A DNA stretch of 8,117 nt from Gordonia sp. (in: high G+C Gram-positive bacteria) (GCA_030152405.1 JASLJL010000131.1:1-8117); one strand, 5' to 3'. Shown: positions 1-7,779, counted from the first letter of the stretch. Translations and numbers: made by a program. Notes: a model not told the origin generated them from the letters alone.

Positions 1-2
1 CC

Positions 3-533
3 TACGAGCGCACGAAGACGATGATGCTCGTAGGTGCGGCTCGGGCCGCCCTCGATCAGGTACGACGCCAGGGTGAACGGCGCTCCGGCGAAACCGATGA
101 GCGCCACCGACGGCGGGAGCTCGTCGAGCAGCAGCCCGATCGCGGCGGTGATCGCGCCGACGGCCTCCGGCTCCAGCCGTGGGAGACCCGCGACGTCGGC
201 CGCGGAACGGATCGGAGCGGCGATCACCGGTCCGGTTCCCGGCACGATGTCGAGGTCCACGCCCGCGGCCTTGAGCGGCACGACGATGTCGGAGAACAGG
301 ATCGCCGCGTCGGTGTCGTGACGACGGACCGGCTGCATCGTGATCTCACACACCAGCGCCGGATCGAAGCACGATTCGAGCATCCCGCGGTCGACCCGGA
401 TCTCGCGGTACTCGGGCAACGACCGACCGGCCTGCCTCATGAACCAGACCGGTCGGCGCGACGGCGAGCCGCCGGTGGCCGCCGCGATCAACGGCATCTC
501 GGTCGGGGATCGGCGGGCGCGCACGGAAGTCAT
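3..533 (-). CDS. hemE: Uroporphyrinogen decarboxylase HemE, N-terminal part (3' end outside window)
   Basis: HemE is the cytoplasmic heme-pathway enzyme that removes four acetate carboxyls from uroporphyrinogen III to give coproporphyrinogen III. The window holds the first 177 codons of a protein usually about 350 aa long; the rest lies beyond the left edge. Seen directly: the N-terminal family signature [16 protein letters not shown] at residues 28-43, with the arginines that hold the substrate carboxylates; [10 protein letters not shown] at 78-87, carrying the conserved catalytic aspartate (D82); and the second signature [17 protein letters not shown] at 147-163. The ATG at 533 is the only plausible start, because an in-frame TGA lies six codons upstream. 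No Shine-Dalgarno is visible. CACAGT ends 6 nt before the ATG and could be a weak -10 for a leaderless mRNA, but it lacks the first T. It is divergent from the DUF3000 gene. Identification is very secure. Confidence 0.97.
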   Translation of the reverse strand, partial: MTSVRARRSPTEMPLIAAATGGSPSRRPVWFMRQAGRSLPEYREIRVDRGMLESCFDPALVCEITMQPVRRHDTDAAILFSDIVVPLKAAGVDLDIVPGTGPVIAAPIRSAADVAGLPRLEPEAVGAITAAIGLLLDELPPSVALIGFAGAPFTLASYLIEGGPSRTYEHHRLRALV

Positions 534-647
534 GTGTTCACTGTGCCATCACACGCCGAACGGTCCCGGTCACACCCCGGATTACGACGAGTCCGGTTGC
601 GGCGCGCCTCCGTGATCGAGGGCCCGGCGGGGCCTACTGTGGCGGCC
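534..647. promoter_or_regulatory. Divergent intergenic region between hemE and the DUF3000 gene
   Basis: This 114-bp spacer must carry the promoters of both hemE (leftward) and the DUF3000/RNase D pair (rightward). The rightward -10 is clear and is listed separately. The leftward promoter is not clear: CACAGT immediately before the hemE ATG is the best candidate. No strong -35 hexamer, riboswitch-like structure or terminator was recognised. Confidence 0.5.
635..640 (+). promoter_or_regulatory. -10 element TACTGT for a leaderless DUF3000 transcript
   Basis: TACTGT matches the actinobacterial sigma-A -10 pattern TANNNT and ends 7 nt before the GTG at 648. That spacing would place the transcription start on the GTG itself, giving a leaderless mRNA, which is common in Mycobacteriales. 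No good -35 is visible 17-18 bp upstream. The TSS position is inferred. Confidence 0.55.
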
Positions 648-1277
648 GTGACCACTTCTGGAGCTCCGACGGAGCCTGCCGAGTTCCGCGACGCCGTGCA
701 GTCGTTGCACGCGGCGACCGTCCGCCCGGAGATCGAGGTCGGCTCCATCCGGCCGCCGCAGCGACTCGCGCCGTACAGCTATGCACTCGGTGTGGAGGTC
801 CGGCAGCCCGACGTCGACGCGAGCCTCGTCCCCACCGACTCCGCGGGCAGCTCGTTCGGTCGCCTGGTCCTCCTGTACGACCCCGAGGGGCAGGACGCCT
901 GGAACGGCTCGTTCCGGCTCGTCGCGTTCATCCAGGCCGAGGTGGAGGCCGCATTGGCCTCCGATCCCCTGCTTCCGCAGGTCGCGTGGAGCTGGCTGTC
1001 CGAAGCGCTGGGAGTGGACGAGGGCGGCACCGAGTCGACTCCCCCGTTCGGCAGCGACGTCCCCGCCGTGCGTGCGCTCGGCGGAACCGTCACGGCCACC
1101 ACCTCGGTCCGGTACGGCGACATCGCGGGTCCGCCCGAGTCGCATCAACTCGAACTCCGCGCATCGTGGACTGCGACCGGCGGCGAACTGTCCGTGCATC
1201 TCGAAGCGTTCTGCGAGGTCCTGGCGTCGGTCGCCGGACTGCCGCCGTCGGGCGTCTCCGCACTCGGCACCGTCTAG
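648..1277 (+). CDS. DUF3000 domain-containing protein (Rv2680-like), function unknown
   Basis: This predicted 209-aa soluble protein has no signal peptide or membrane segment. It is recognised as DUF3000 from the segments PQRLAPYSYALGVEV (about residues 34-48), GRLVLLYDPEGQDAWNGSFR (about 65-84), DPLLPQVAWSWLSEAL (about 104-119) and VAGLPPSGV near the C terminus, and from its position just before ribonuclease D, as for M. tuberculosis Rv2680. Its length also matches that family (about 210 aa). No catalytic motif is evident and no function should be assigned. The GTG at 648 is preferred over an in-frame GTG at 639 because 648 sits at leaderless distance from TACTGT, while 639 lies inside that element. 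The stop is 10 nt before the RNase D start, so the two are probably co-transcribed. A link to RNA processing is inferred from this neighbour only. Confidence 0.9.
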   Translation: MTTSGAPTEPAEFRDAVQSLHAATVRPEIEVGSIRPPQRLAPYSYALGVEVRQPDVDASLVPTDSAGSSFGRLVLLYDPEGQDAWNGSFRLVAFIQAEVEAALASDPLLPQVAWSWLSEALGVDEGGTESTPPFGSDVPAVRALGGTVTATTSVRYGDIAGPPESHQLELRASWTATGGELSVHLEAFCEVLASVAGLPPSGVSALGTV

Positions 1278-1287
1278 GCACTCGCCC

Positions 1288-2526
1288 GTGTCGAGCACGC
1301 CCACCGAACCCGACGACTCCGTCACTCCCCTGCTCCGGCCGCGAGACGGCGTGCCCGACGTCCTCTCGACGCCCGACGAATTCGCGTCCGCGGCGGCTCG
1401 CCTCGCGGCGGGCACCGGACCGATCGCCGTCGACACCGAACGTGCGAGCGGCTTCCGCTACTCCCAGCGCGCCTACCTGATCCAGCTGCGTCGCACCGGA
1501 TCGGGCAGCTTTCTGCTCGACCCGATCGATCATCCCGAGGCGCTCGGCCCGGTCATCGACGTGCTCACCGGACCACAGTGGATCCTGCACGCGGCCGACC
1601 AGGATCTCCCGTGCCTCCGCGAGCTCGGATTCGTCTGCGAGAACGTGTTCGACACCGAACTCGCCGGCCGTCTGCTCGGCGTGCCGAAGGTGAATCTGGC
1701 GGCGATGGTGGCGACCTTCCTCCATCTCGGTCTCGCCAAGGGACACGGTGCAGCCGACTGGTCGCGCCGCCCGCTCCCCGACGACTGGCTGAACTACGCG
1801 GCGCTCGACGTGGAGGTGCTCGTCGAACTCCGCGACGCCGTGTCCGCCGCGCTGCGGGACGCGGGGCGCGAGACGTGGGCCGCCCAGGAGTTCGTCGCCG
1901 TCCTCGCGCGGCCGCCCGCCGAGCCCAAGCCCGATCGGTGGCGTCGCACGTCGAACCTGCACAGCCTGAAGACGGCGCGCCAGTACGCGGTGGTCCGCGA
2001 GCTGTGGACCGAACGCGAGCAGGTCGCCGAACGACGCGACGTCGCGCCGGGTCGGGTGCTGCCCGACTCCGCGATCGTCGACGCGGCCGCCACCGCGCCG
2101 CGGAACACGGCCGAGCTCACGGCCCGACCGGTGTTCTCGGGCCCGCGGCAGCGTCGTCAGGCGGACACCTGGATGCGGGCCATCCGGCGCGCACAGGAGC
2201 TCGACGACAAGGATCTGCCCGCCAAGCGCGCTCCGCAGACCGGCGTTCCGCCGATCAACCAGTGGGAACGCAAGCATCCCGGTCCGGCCGCGCGAGCGAA
2301 GGTCGTGCGCCCAGCGTTGAAGGAGCTGTCCGAGAGCATCGGTCTGCCGACCGAGAACCTCCTGTCGCCGAACATCGTCCGCGACTTCTGCTGGGACGCC
2401 GTGAGCGCAGGCTCCACCGTCGCCGATCGCCTCGCCGAACTCGGCGCCCGCCCCTGGCAGATCGAGTTGACCGCCGACGTCATCGCGTCAGCGCTCGACA
2501 GCGCGGAGCTCAGGCGAGACCGGTGA
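1288..2526 (+). CDS. rnd: Ribonuclease D-type 3'-5' exoribonuclease with HRDC domain
   Basis: This 412-aa protein belongs to the DEDDy 3'-5' exonuclease family; E. coli RNase D trims the 3' ends of tRNA precursors and small stable RNAs in the cytoplasm. All catalytic residues are present: exo I D49-T-E51 in [20 protein letters not shown], exo II HAADQDL at 101-107 with D106, and exo III Y170-x3-D174 in [10 protein letters not shown]. An HRDC nucleic-acid-binding domain follows at roughly 226-305 ([20 protein letters not shown]). The last 100 or so residues form an additional helical, basic C-terminal region. GTG 1288 is the first in-frame start after the DUF3000 stop. It has only a weak Shine-Dalgarno, suggesting translational coupling. 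The 3' end overlaps the convergent dxs 3' end by 17 nt. It matches M. tuberculosis Rv2681 by order and domain content. The substrate is inferred from family. Confidence 0.93.
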   Translation: MSSTPTEPDDSVTPLLRPRDGVPDVLSTPDEFASAAARLAAGTGPIAVDTERASGFRYSQRAYLIQLRRTGSGSFLLDPIDHPEALGPVIDVLTGPQWILHAADQDLPCLRELGFVCENVFDTELAGRLLGVPKVNLAAMVATFLHLGLAKGHGAADWSRRPLPDDWLNYAALDVEVLVELRDAVSAALRDAGRETWAAQEFVAVLARPPAEPKPDRWRRTSNLHSLKTARQYAVVRELWTEREQVAERRDVAPGRVLPDSAIVDAAATAPRNTAELTARPVFSGPRQRRQADTWMRAIRRAQELDDKDLPAKRAPQTGVPPINQWERKHPGPAARAKVVRPALKELSESIGLPTENLLSPNIVRDFCWDAVSAGSTVADRLAELGARPWQIELTADVIASALDSAELRRDR

Positions 2527-4387
2527 GCGACTTCGCGATCGACTCGGCGAGGTCGTCCGCGACCAGACCGAAGTCGGCGAGGAGTTCGTCGCGCGTCGAG
2601 TGACGTACGAACTCCTGCGGGACACCACGCGTGATCACCGGCGTCGGCACGTCCGCCTCCGACAGTGCGCGGACCACCGCCGAACCGAAGCCACCCTGGA
2701 CGCCGCCGTCCTCGAGGGTGACGACGAGCCGGTGGCTGCGTGCGAGATCGGGGATGGACGCAGGCACCGGGAGCACCCAGCGCGGGTCGACGACCGTCGC
2801 CGTGACCGCATGACCGGAGAGGCCCGCGGCTGTGTCGAGCGCCAGCTGTGCGAACGCGCCTACGCCGACGATGAGGACGTCCGCACCGCCGTCGCGGTCG
2901 CCCGCCAACACGTCGACGCCGTCGTCGAGCCGCGCCACCGCGGGAATGTCCGCGGGCACGGCGCCCTTCGAGTAGCGGACGGCGGTCGGGCCGTCGGCCG
3001 TGTCGAGCGCCTCCGACAACTCCTCGCGGACACGCAGCGCGTCTCGCGGGGCCGCCACCTTCAGACCCGGCACCAACGACATCAGCGACAGGTCCCACAT
3101 CCCGTGGTGGCTGGGCCCGTCCGGACCGGTGAGGCCCGCACGATCGAGGACGACGGTCATCGGGAGCTTGAGCAGCGCGACGTCCATCAGCAGTTGATCG
3201 AAGGCCCGGTTGAGGAACGTCGCGTAGATCGCCAACACCGGGTGCATGCCGCCGAGTGCGAGGCCCGCGGCCGACGCCATCCCGTGCTGTTCGGCGATTC
3301 CCACGTCGAACATGCGCTCGGGAAACCGCTCGCCGAACGCGGAGAGCCCGGTCGGCCCCGGCATCGCTGCGGTGATCGCGACGACCTCGGGCCTGCGCGC
3401 TCCCTCCTCGACGAGAGCCGACGAGAACACCGACGTCCAGTCCTGCGGCGGCACCGACGTCGCCTTGCCCGTCGCCGGGTCCATCTTGGCCGTGGCGTGC
3501 ATCTGCTCGGCCTCGTCGTTCTCGGCGGGCGCGTACCCGTTGCCCTTGCGCGTCACCGCATGGACGATCACCGGGCCGCCGAACGCCTTGGCGCGACGCA
3601 GGGCCGCCTCCATGGCCTCCAGGTCGTGCCCGTCCACCGGACCCACGTACTTGAGGCCGAGATCGGCGAACATCGCCTGCGGCGACACGAGATCCTTCAC
3701 ACCGCTCTTCATGCCGTGCAGTACCGCGTAGGCGGCGTCGCCGACCACCGGCATGCGGCGCAGGGTGCGTCGACCCTCGTTCAGGAGACGCTCGTAGCCC
3801 GGCTGCAGACGCAGCGCGGACAGGTTCTTGGCCAACCCGCCGATGGTCGGCGCGTACGACCGCCCGTTGTCGTTGACGACGATCACGACGGGGCGGTGAC
3901 CGTCGGCGATGTTGTTGAGGGCCTCCCAGCACATGCCGCCGGTGAGGGCGCCGTCGCCGACGACGGCGACGACGGTCCGGTCCTGGTCGGTCAGCTCGAA
4001 CGCCTTCGACAGTCCGTCGGCGTTCGAGAGCGCGGCCGACGCGTGCGACGACTCGATCCAGTCGTGCGGGCTCTCCGCGCGATCCTGGTACCCGGTGAGA
4101 CCGTCGCGCTGGCGCAGGGTGCCGAAGCCCTTCTTCCGGCCGGTGACGATCTTGTGGACGTAACACTGGTGGCCGGTGTCGAACAGGATCGGGTCGGTGG
4201 GCGACTCGAACACGCGGTGGATCGCCAACGTCAGCTCGACGACGCCGAGATTGGGTCCGAGGTGTCCGCCCGTCGCGGCGACCTTCTCGATGAGGAAGCC
4301 GCGGATCTCGTCCGCCAACTGCGTGAGCTCCGACGACGACAGCGACCTCACGTCGGCAGGCGAATCGACTCGATCCAGCACACCCAT
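2510..4387 (-). CDS. dxs: 1-deoxy-D-xylulose-5-phosphate synthase
   Basis: Dxs condenses pyruvate and glyceraldehyde 3-phosphate, using thiamine diphosphate and Mg2+, to make DXP. This is the first and often rate-limiting step of the MEP isoprenoid pathway, and DXP can also feed thiamine and pyridoxal synthesis. The full-length 625-aa protein shows [16 protein letters not shown] (38-53), [10 protein letters not shown] (70-79), the thiamine-diphosphate motif [10 protein letters not shown] (142-151) closing with [15 protein letters not shown] (170-184), the catalytic glutamate E366 in DVGIAEQHG, and the substrate-site [15 protein letters not shown] (415-429), followed by a transketolase C-terminal domain. 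ATG 4387 is chosen over the in-frame GTG at 4402 because GAGGAGA lies 6 nt upstream of the ATG. Its 3' end overlaps RNase D in convergent orientation. It lies 73 nt downstream of the methyltransferase and may be in its operon, have its own promoter, or both. It is the orthologue of M. tuberculosis dxs1 by context. Confidence 0.98.
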   Translation of the reverse strand: MGVLDRVDSPADVRSLSSSELTQLADEIRGFLIEKVAATGGHLGPNLGVVELTLAIHRVFESPTDPILFDTGHQCYVHKIVTGRKKGFGTLRQRDGLTGYQDRAESPHDWIESSHASAALSNADGLSKAFELTDQDRTVVAVVGDGALTGGMCWEALNNIADGHRPVVIVVNDNGRSYAPTIGGLAKNLSALRLQPGYERLLNEGRRTLRRMPVVGDAAYAVLHGMKSGVKDLVSPQAMFADLGLKYVGPVDGHDLEAMEAALRRAKAFGGPVIVHAVTRKGNGYAPAENDEAEQMHATAKMDPATGKATSVPPQDWTSVFSSALVEEGARRPEVVAITAAMPGPTGLSAFGERFPERMFDVGIAEQHGMASAAGLALGGMHPVLAIYATFLNRAFDQLLMDVALLKLPMTVVLDRAGLTGPDGPSHHGMWDLSLMSLVPGLKVAAPRDALRVREELSEALDTADGPTAVRYSKGAVPADIPAVARLDDGVDVLAGDRDGGADVLIVGVGAFAQLALDTAAGLSGHAVTATVVDPRWVLPVPASIPDLARSHRLVVTLEDGGVQGGFGSAVVRALSEADVPTPVITRGVPQEFVRHSTRDELLADFGLVADDLAESIAKSLTGLA

Positions 4388-4393
4388 CGAGCG

Positions 4394-4400
4394 TCTCCTC
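4394..4400 (-). promoter_or_regulatory. Ribosome binding site GAGGAGA of dxs
   Basis: Reading the minus strand, GAGGAGA lies 6 nt before the ATG at 4387. It is a near-ideal Shine-Dalgarno and decides the dxs start against the GTG at 4402, which lies upstream of it. Confidence 0.8.
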
Positions 4401-4444
4401 ACCTTGACGTCCCGTCCGCGCGGTCGCGATCGGCAGTGTCGACC

Positions 4445-4450
4445 AGTCTA
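4445..4450 (-). promoter_or_regulatory. Possible -10 element TAGACT for dxs
   Basis: Within the 73-nt gap between methyltransferase and dxs, the minus strand reads TAGACT, matching TANNNT. Initiation about 7 nt downstream would give a leader of roughly 50 nt that contains the Shine-Dalgarno. No convincing -35 is seen, so dxs may instead be read through from upstream. Confidence 0.3.
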
Positions 4451-4460
4451 CGTAACCGCG

Positions 4461-5720
4461 TCAGCGAGTGAGGACGGCGATGCCCTCCACGTGATGGGTC
4501 ATCGGGAACGCGTCGAACGCCCGCCACTCGCGGACCGCGTAGCCGTTCGCGGCGAACCGGCCCAGATCCCGGGCGAAGGCGGCGGCGTCGCACCCGACGT
4601 GCACCACGGCGCGGGGCGCGGCGGCGACGATCGCGTCGACCACGTCCGATCCCGCCCCCGACCGCGGCGGATCCGAGATCACGAGATCCGGCGCGCGCAG
4701 CTCGGAGATCACCGTCGCGACCGCGCCTCGATGGATCTCGACGGGGTCGTCGGACAGCGTCCGTTCGGCGGAGGCCAGGGCGCCGGGGTCGGTGTCCACG
4801 AGGTCGACTCCGGTCACCGTGATGTCCGTCGCACCGTCGAGAAGTGACGCACTGAACACGCCGACGCCGCCGTAGAGGTCCCACACGTGCACGTCGCCGG
4901 ACAGACCGATCGAGGCGACCAGTTCGAGTGCCGCGCGCGTGTAAGCCGCGGGAGCATTTCGGTGAGCCTGCCAGAAGCCGGTGACCGGAACGGTCCAGCT
5001 GCGCTCCCCGACGGTCTGCGCGACATGCGTGTCGCCCTGGACGGTGCGAACCGTGCGCGGCGCACTCCGCGCCGACCGGGTGCGCTGCGCACGTCCACGG
5101 CGATCATCGCCCCGTCCACGGCGGCGCTCAAGGGGCGCCGACAGTTCGGCGATGTGCCGAACACCGTCGCTTCCCATCGCGAGCACCAGTTCGGTGCCGA
5201 GGGCGCCGCCGATCCCGTCGAGGCCGTCGAGCAGCCCGGGAACCGGTCCGGCGCACGGGACTGTCACGAGGTCGGACGAACGTCGTCCCCGCAGACCGAC
5301 CTCGCCGTCACCGCCGACCGCGAGCCGCGTGCGGACCCGCCACCCCGTCGGCCGGTCGCCGAGTCGGTCCACTGTCGGCAATGCGACCGCGTCGACGCCG
5401 AACCCGCCGATGCGACGCAGCACGTCGCCGAGCGCCAGCGCGCCCAACTCCCGCGCGTGGGCCGGATCGACGAACGACAGATCGCAGCAGCCCGCCCCGG
5501 CGGCCGCCGCCGGGCACAACGGATCCACTCGGTGCGGGCTCGCGTCGAGCACCTCGATGACCGTCGCCTTGGCGAAGGACGCGCGGGAGTCGTCGGTCAC
5601 GTTCACCCGGACGCGCTCGCCGGGCAGTCCGCCCGACACGAACACCACCCGACCGTTGTTGCGCGCGATCCCCGAACCGCCGTTCGCATACCCGGTGACG
5701 TCCAGTTCGAGCTCGGTCAC
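4461..5720 (-). CDS. TRAM-domain class I SAM-dependent RNA (uracil-5) methyltransferase, TrmA/RumA family
   Basis: This 419-aa protein of the m5U methyltransferase family (COG2265) transfers methyl from S-adenosylmethionine to C5 of a uridine in tRNA or rRNA. Seen: an N-terminal TRAM RNA-binding domain (2-66, GYANGGSGIAR, GGLPGERV); cysteines C69, C78, C79 and C156, candidates for an Fe-S cluster though unusually spaced; GFWQAHRNAP (248-257); the SAM loop DLYGGVGVFS (281-290); SDPPRSG (349-355); the nucleophile C377 in VHVGCDAAAFARDL; and the general base E412 in HHVEGIAVL. GTG 5720 overlaps the transporter stop as GTGA and has GGAGGAGA 7 nt upstream. Oddity: codons 197-210 read as an Arg-rich stretch with poor codon usage, while the +1 frame there looks coding, suggesting compensating frameshifts; the catalytic domain downstream is intact. 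Which uridine is modified is unknown. Similar by context to Rv2689c. Confidence 0.92.
   Translation of the reverse strand: MTELELDVTGYANGGSGIARNNGRVVFVSGGLPGERVRVNVTDDSRASFAKATVIEVLDASPHRVDPLCPAAAAGAGCCDLSFVDPAHARELGALALGDVLRRIGGFGVDAVALPTVDRLGDRPTGWRVRTRLAVGGDGEVGLRGRRSSDLVTVPCAGPVPGLLDGLDGIGGALGTELVLAMGSDGVRHIAELSAPLERRRGRGDDRRGRAQRTRSARSAPRTVRTVQGDTHVAQTVGERSWTVPVTGFWQAHRNAPAAYTRAALELVASIGLSGDVHVWDLYGGVGVFSASLLDGATDITVTGVDLVDTDPGALASAERTLSDDPVEIHRGAVATVISELRAPDLVISDPPRSGAGSDVVDAIVAAAPRAVVHVGCDAAAFARDLGRFAANGYAVREWRAFDAFPMTHHVEGIAVLTR
5092..5123 (-). repeat. Pair of 11-bp direct repeats CGCCGTGGACG, 21 bp apart
   Basis: The minus strand reads CGCCGTGGACG at 5123-5113 and again at 5102-5092. 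Both copies lie inside the methyltransferase segment where codon usage suggests a shifted frame. A 21-bp period is seven codons, so it could reflect a partial duplication; it could also be chance. Confidence 0.5.
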
Positions 5721-7738
5721 CGAGTCTTCTCCTCCGAGGTGAATCCGCGTCGGACGTCGCCCGGCGCCGTGTAGCGGGACTGCATGCGCTTGCCGCGTTC
5801 CTCCGACGACGAGAGCTGCCACGGCACCGACGTCACCATCACCCCGGGTTCGAACAGCAGACGGGTCTTGATGCGCAGCGCCGACTGATTGTGCAGGATC
5901 TGCTCCCACCAGTGACCGACGACGTACTCGGGGATGAAGACGGTGATCACATCGCGCGGCGACTCCCGACGGATGCGCCGCACATAACTGATGATCGGCC
6001 GCGTCACTTCGCGGTACGGCGACGCGACCACCTTCAGCGGGATCGTCACGTCGCTGTCCTCCCATTCCGAGACCAGTCGGCGCGTCTCCCGATCGTCGAC
6101 GTTCACTGTCAGCGCCTCGAGGACGTCCGGCCGGGTCGCGCGGGCGTACCGCAGCGCTCGGCGGGTCGGCAGATGCAGCGTGGACACCAGCACGATGGAA
6201 TGCGTGCGGCTCGGCAGCACCTCGTCGCCGTCCTCTTCGGCCTCGTCGAGCTCGCGCTGCACCGACGAGTAGTGGCGGTGGATGAGCTTCATGATCACGA
6301 ACAGCAGCACCATCGCCAGGATCGCCATCCAGGCGCCCGCGGTGAACTTCGTGATGAGGACCACCACCAGGACGGTTCCGGTCATCACCATGCCGACGGC
6401 GTTGATGACCCTCGAACGGACCATTCGGCGTCGAGCGTCGGGATCGGTCTCGGTCTTGAGGTGCCGCGTCCAGTGCCTGACCATTCCGGTCTGGCTCAAC
6501 GTGAACGAGACGAACACGCCCACGATGTACAGCTGGATCAGCGAGGTGACCTCGGCACCGAACGCGACGACAAAACCGACGGCCGCGATCGCGAGGAACA
6601 CGATGCCGTTCGAGAACGCGAGCCGGTCACCGCGAGTGTGCAGCTGCCGCGGCAGGAAGCGGTCCTGAGCCAGGACCGAGCCGAGGACCGGGAAACCGTT
6701 GAACGCGGTGTTCGCCGCGAGCATCAGGATGAGGGCGGTGACGATGGCGATCGCGTACAGGCCTACCGGGAAGCCGGAGAAGACGGACTCGGCGATCTGC
6801 GCGATGATCGACTTCTGCTGGTATCCGTCGGGAACGCCGATGAGGTCCTTCGCCGGGTCGAGCACGTACTTGGCGCCGATCTCCTGCGCCAGCATCACGA
6901 TGCCGAGCAGCAGGAGGATCGAGAATCCGCCGAGCATGAGCAGAGTCGTGGCCGCATTCCGCGACTTCGGCTTCTGGAAGGCCGGCACCCCGTTGCTGAT
7001 CGCCTCGACACCGGTCAGGGCGGCGCATCCGGAGGAGAACGCGCGCGCGACCAGGAACACCATCGCGATGCCCATCAGATGATCCTGCTCGGGCCTGATC
7101 TCATAGTTGCTGGTCTCGGCGTGCACCGCGTCGCCGAGGATGAAGATCTTGATGAAGCCCCAGATCAACATCAGGGCGACACCGACGATGAAGGCGTAGG
7201 TCGGTATCGCGAGCACCGACCCCGATTCCTTGATCCCGCGCAGGTTCACGGCCGCGATCAGGGCGATGGCGGCGACACAGAACAACACTTTGTGCTGATG
7301 GACGAACGGGATGGCCGATCCGATGTTCTCGGCGGCCGACGTGATCGACACGGCGACGGTGAGCACGTAGTCGACCAACAGCGCCGCGGCCACCGTGAGG
7401 CCCGCGTTCGGGCCGAGGTTGACCGTCGCGACCTCGTAGTCGCCGCCGCCGGACGGGTAGGCGTGCACGTTCTGCCGGTAGCTCGCGACCACGACCACCA
7501 TCACGACGGCGACGGCGAGCGCGACCCACGGGGCGAACGCGATCGCGCTGAGCCCGGCGATCGACAGCACCAGGAAGATCTCCTGCGGCGCGTACGCGAC
7601 CGACGACATCGCATCGGAGGCGAAGACCGGCAGCGCGATCCGTTTCGGGAGCAATGTGTGCCCCAACCGGTCGCTCCGGAACGGGCGACCAAGGAGGAGG
7701 CGTTTGGCGCCGACTGACACCTTCGACATCGTGGACAC
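5717..7738 (-). CDS. APC-superfamily permease resembling the KimA (YdaO) potassium importer
   Basis: This is a 673-aa membrane transporter of the APC superfamily with about 12 hydrophobic segments between residues 35 and 487 and a cytoplasmic C-terminal domain of about 185 residues. Similarity to Bacillus KimA, a K+/H+ symporter, is strong by eye: SDAMSSVAYAPQE (41-53), SYRQNVHAYPSGGG (86-99), LLVDYVLTVAVS (120-131), AFSSGCAALTGVEAISN (233-249), GDRLAFSNGI (370-379), VGVFVSFTLSQTGM (406-419) and LHNQSAL (615-621). D42, Y49, D123, Y124, S131, T242, E245 and Y404 fall at the positions I recall as the KimA K+ sites. GTG 7738 is chosen because TAGTGT lies 6 nt upstream, indicating a leaderless mRNA; ATG 7729 is the alternative. 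It overlaps the methyltransferase by 4 nt and is divergent from trkA, supporting a K+ role. An amino-acid or other substrate is not excluded. Rv2690c-like by context. Confidence 0.88.
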   Translation of the reverse strand: MSTMSKVSVGAKRLLLGRPFRSDRLGHTLLPKRIALPVFASDAMSSVAYAPQEIFLVLSIAGLSAIAFAPWVALAVAVVMVVVVASYRQNVHAYPSGGGDYEVATVNLGPNAGLTVAAALLVDYVLTVAVSITSAAENIGSAIPFVHQHKVLFCVAAIALIAAVNLRGIKESGSVLAIPTYAFIVGVALMLIWGFIKIFILGDAVHAETSNYEIRPEQDHLMGIAMVFLVARAFSSGCAALTGVEAISNGVPAFQKPKSRNAATTLLMLGGFSILLLLGIVMLAQEIGAKYVLDPAKDLIGVPDGYQQKSIIAQIAESVFSGFPVGLYAIAIVTALILMLAANTAFNGFPVLGSVLAQDRFLPRQLHTRGDRLAFSNGIVFLAIAAVGFVVAFGAEVTSLIQLYIVGVFVSFTLSQTGMVRHWTRHLKTETDPDARRRMVRSRVINAVGMVMTGTVLVVVLITKFTAGAWMAILAMVLLFVIMKLIHRHYSSVQRELDEAEEDGDEVLPSRTHSIVLVSTLHLPTRRALRYARATRPDVLEALTVNVDDRETRRLVSEWEDSDVTIPLKVVASPYREVTRPIISYVRRIRRESPRDVITVFIPEYVVGHWWEQILHNQSALRIKTRLLFEPGVMVTSVPWQLSSSEERGKRMQSRYTAPGDVRRGFTSEEKTR
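5728..5735 (-). promoter_or_regulatory. Ribosome binding site GGAGGAGA of the methyltransferase gene
   Basis: GGAGGAGA on the minus strand ends 7 nt before GTG 5720 and lies within the last codons of the upstream transporter gene. Together with the GTGA stop/start overlap, it indicates that the methyltransferase can be translated from the transporter mRNA by reinitiation and by direct ribosome binding. Confidence 0.8.
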
Positions 7739-7744
7739 GCAGCA

Positions 7745-7750
7745 ACACTA
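7745..7750 (-). promoter_or_regulatory. -10 element TAGTGT for the permease gene (leaderless)
   Basis: The minus strand reads TAGTGT, then 6 nt, then GTG at 7738. This fits TANNNT with initiation at or next to the start codon. No Shine-Dalgarno precedes GTG 7738. The -35 region is not recognisable by sequence. Confidence 0.55.
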
Positions 7751-7758
7751 GGCTCTCG

Positions 7759-7779
7759 CCCCGGTACGTACCACCGGGG
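7759..7779. repeat. Inverted repeat CCCCGGT-N7-ACCGGGG, candidate operator
   Basis: CCCCGGT at 7759-7765 and ACCGGGG at 7773-7779 are perfect 7-bp inverted arms around a 7-nt centre. The overlapping 10-mer GGTACGTACC (7763-7772) is itself a perfect palindrome. The site lies just upstream of the permease -10, over its -35 region, and upstream of the trkA -10. An operator role is inferred. A hairpin is possible but there is no T-tract, so an intrinsic terminator is unlikely. Confidence 0.5.

Noticed and set aside
639..641. Alternative GTG start for the DUF3000 gene
   Set aside because: It lies within the TACTGT -10 element, and GTG 648 is at the proper leaderless distance.
2491..2504. Small hairpin GCGCT-CGAC-AGCGC near the RNase D end
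   Set aside because: Only a 5-bp stem inside coding sequence, with no T-tract; not a convincing terminator.
2157..4166. Long minus-strand frame overlapping dxs in another phase
   Set aside because: Arg/Gly-rich composition and no family motif, while the dxs frame carries all catalytic motifs.
4400..4402. Alternative GTG start for dxs
   Set aside because: The strong GAGGAGA lies downstream of it and is correctly spaced for ATG 4387.
4388..4460. Thiamine-pyrophosphate or other riboswitch upstream of dxs
   Set aside because: The gap is only 73 nt and no conserved riboswitch core was recognised; the Shine-Dalgarno occupies its end.
2600..4471. Long plus-strand open frame antisense to dxs
   Set aside because: It is the complement of a certain dxs gene, its product is dominated by Arg, His, Asp and Val with no recognisable motif, and such frames are expected opposite GC-rich genes.
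5891..7717. Long plus-strand open frame antisense to the permease
   Set aside because: The permease is a clear membrane protein with family motifs; the antisense product is a charged, His/Asp/Arg-rich shadow without domains.
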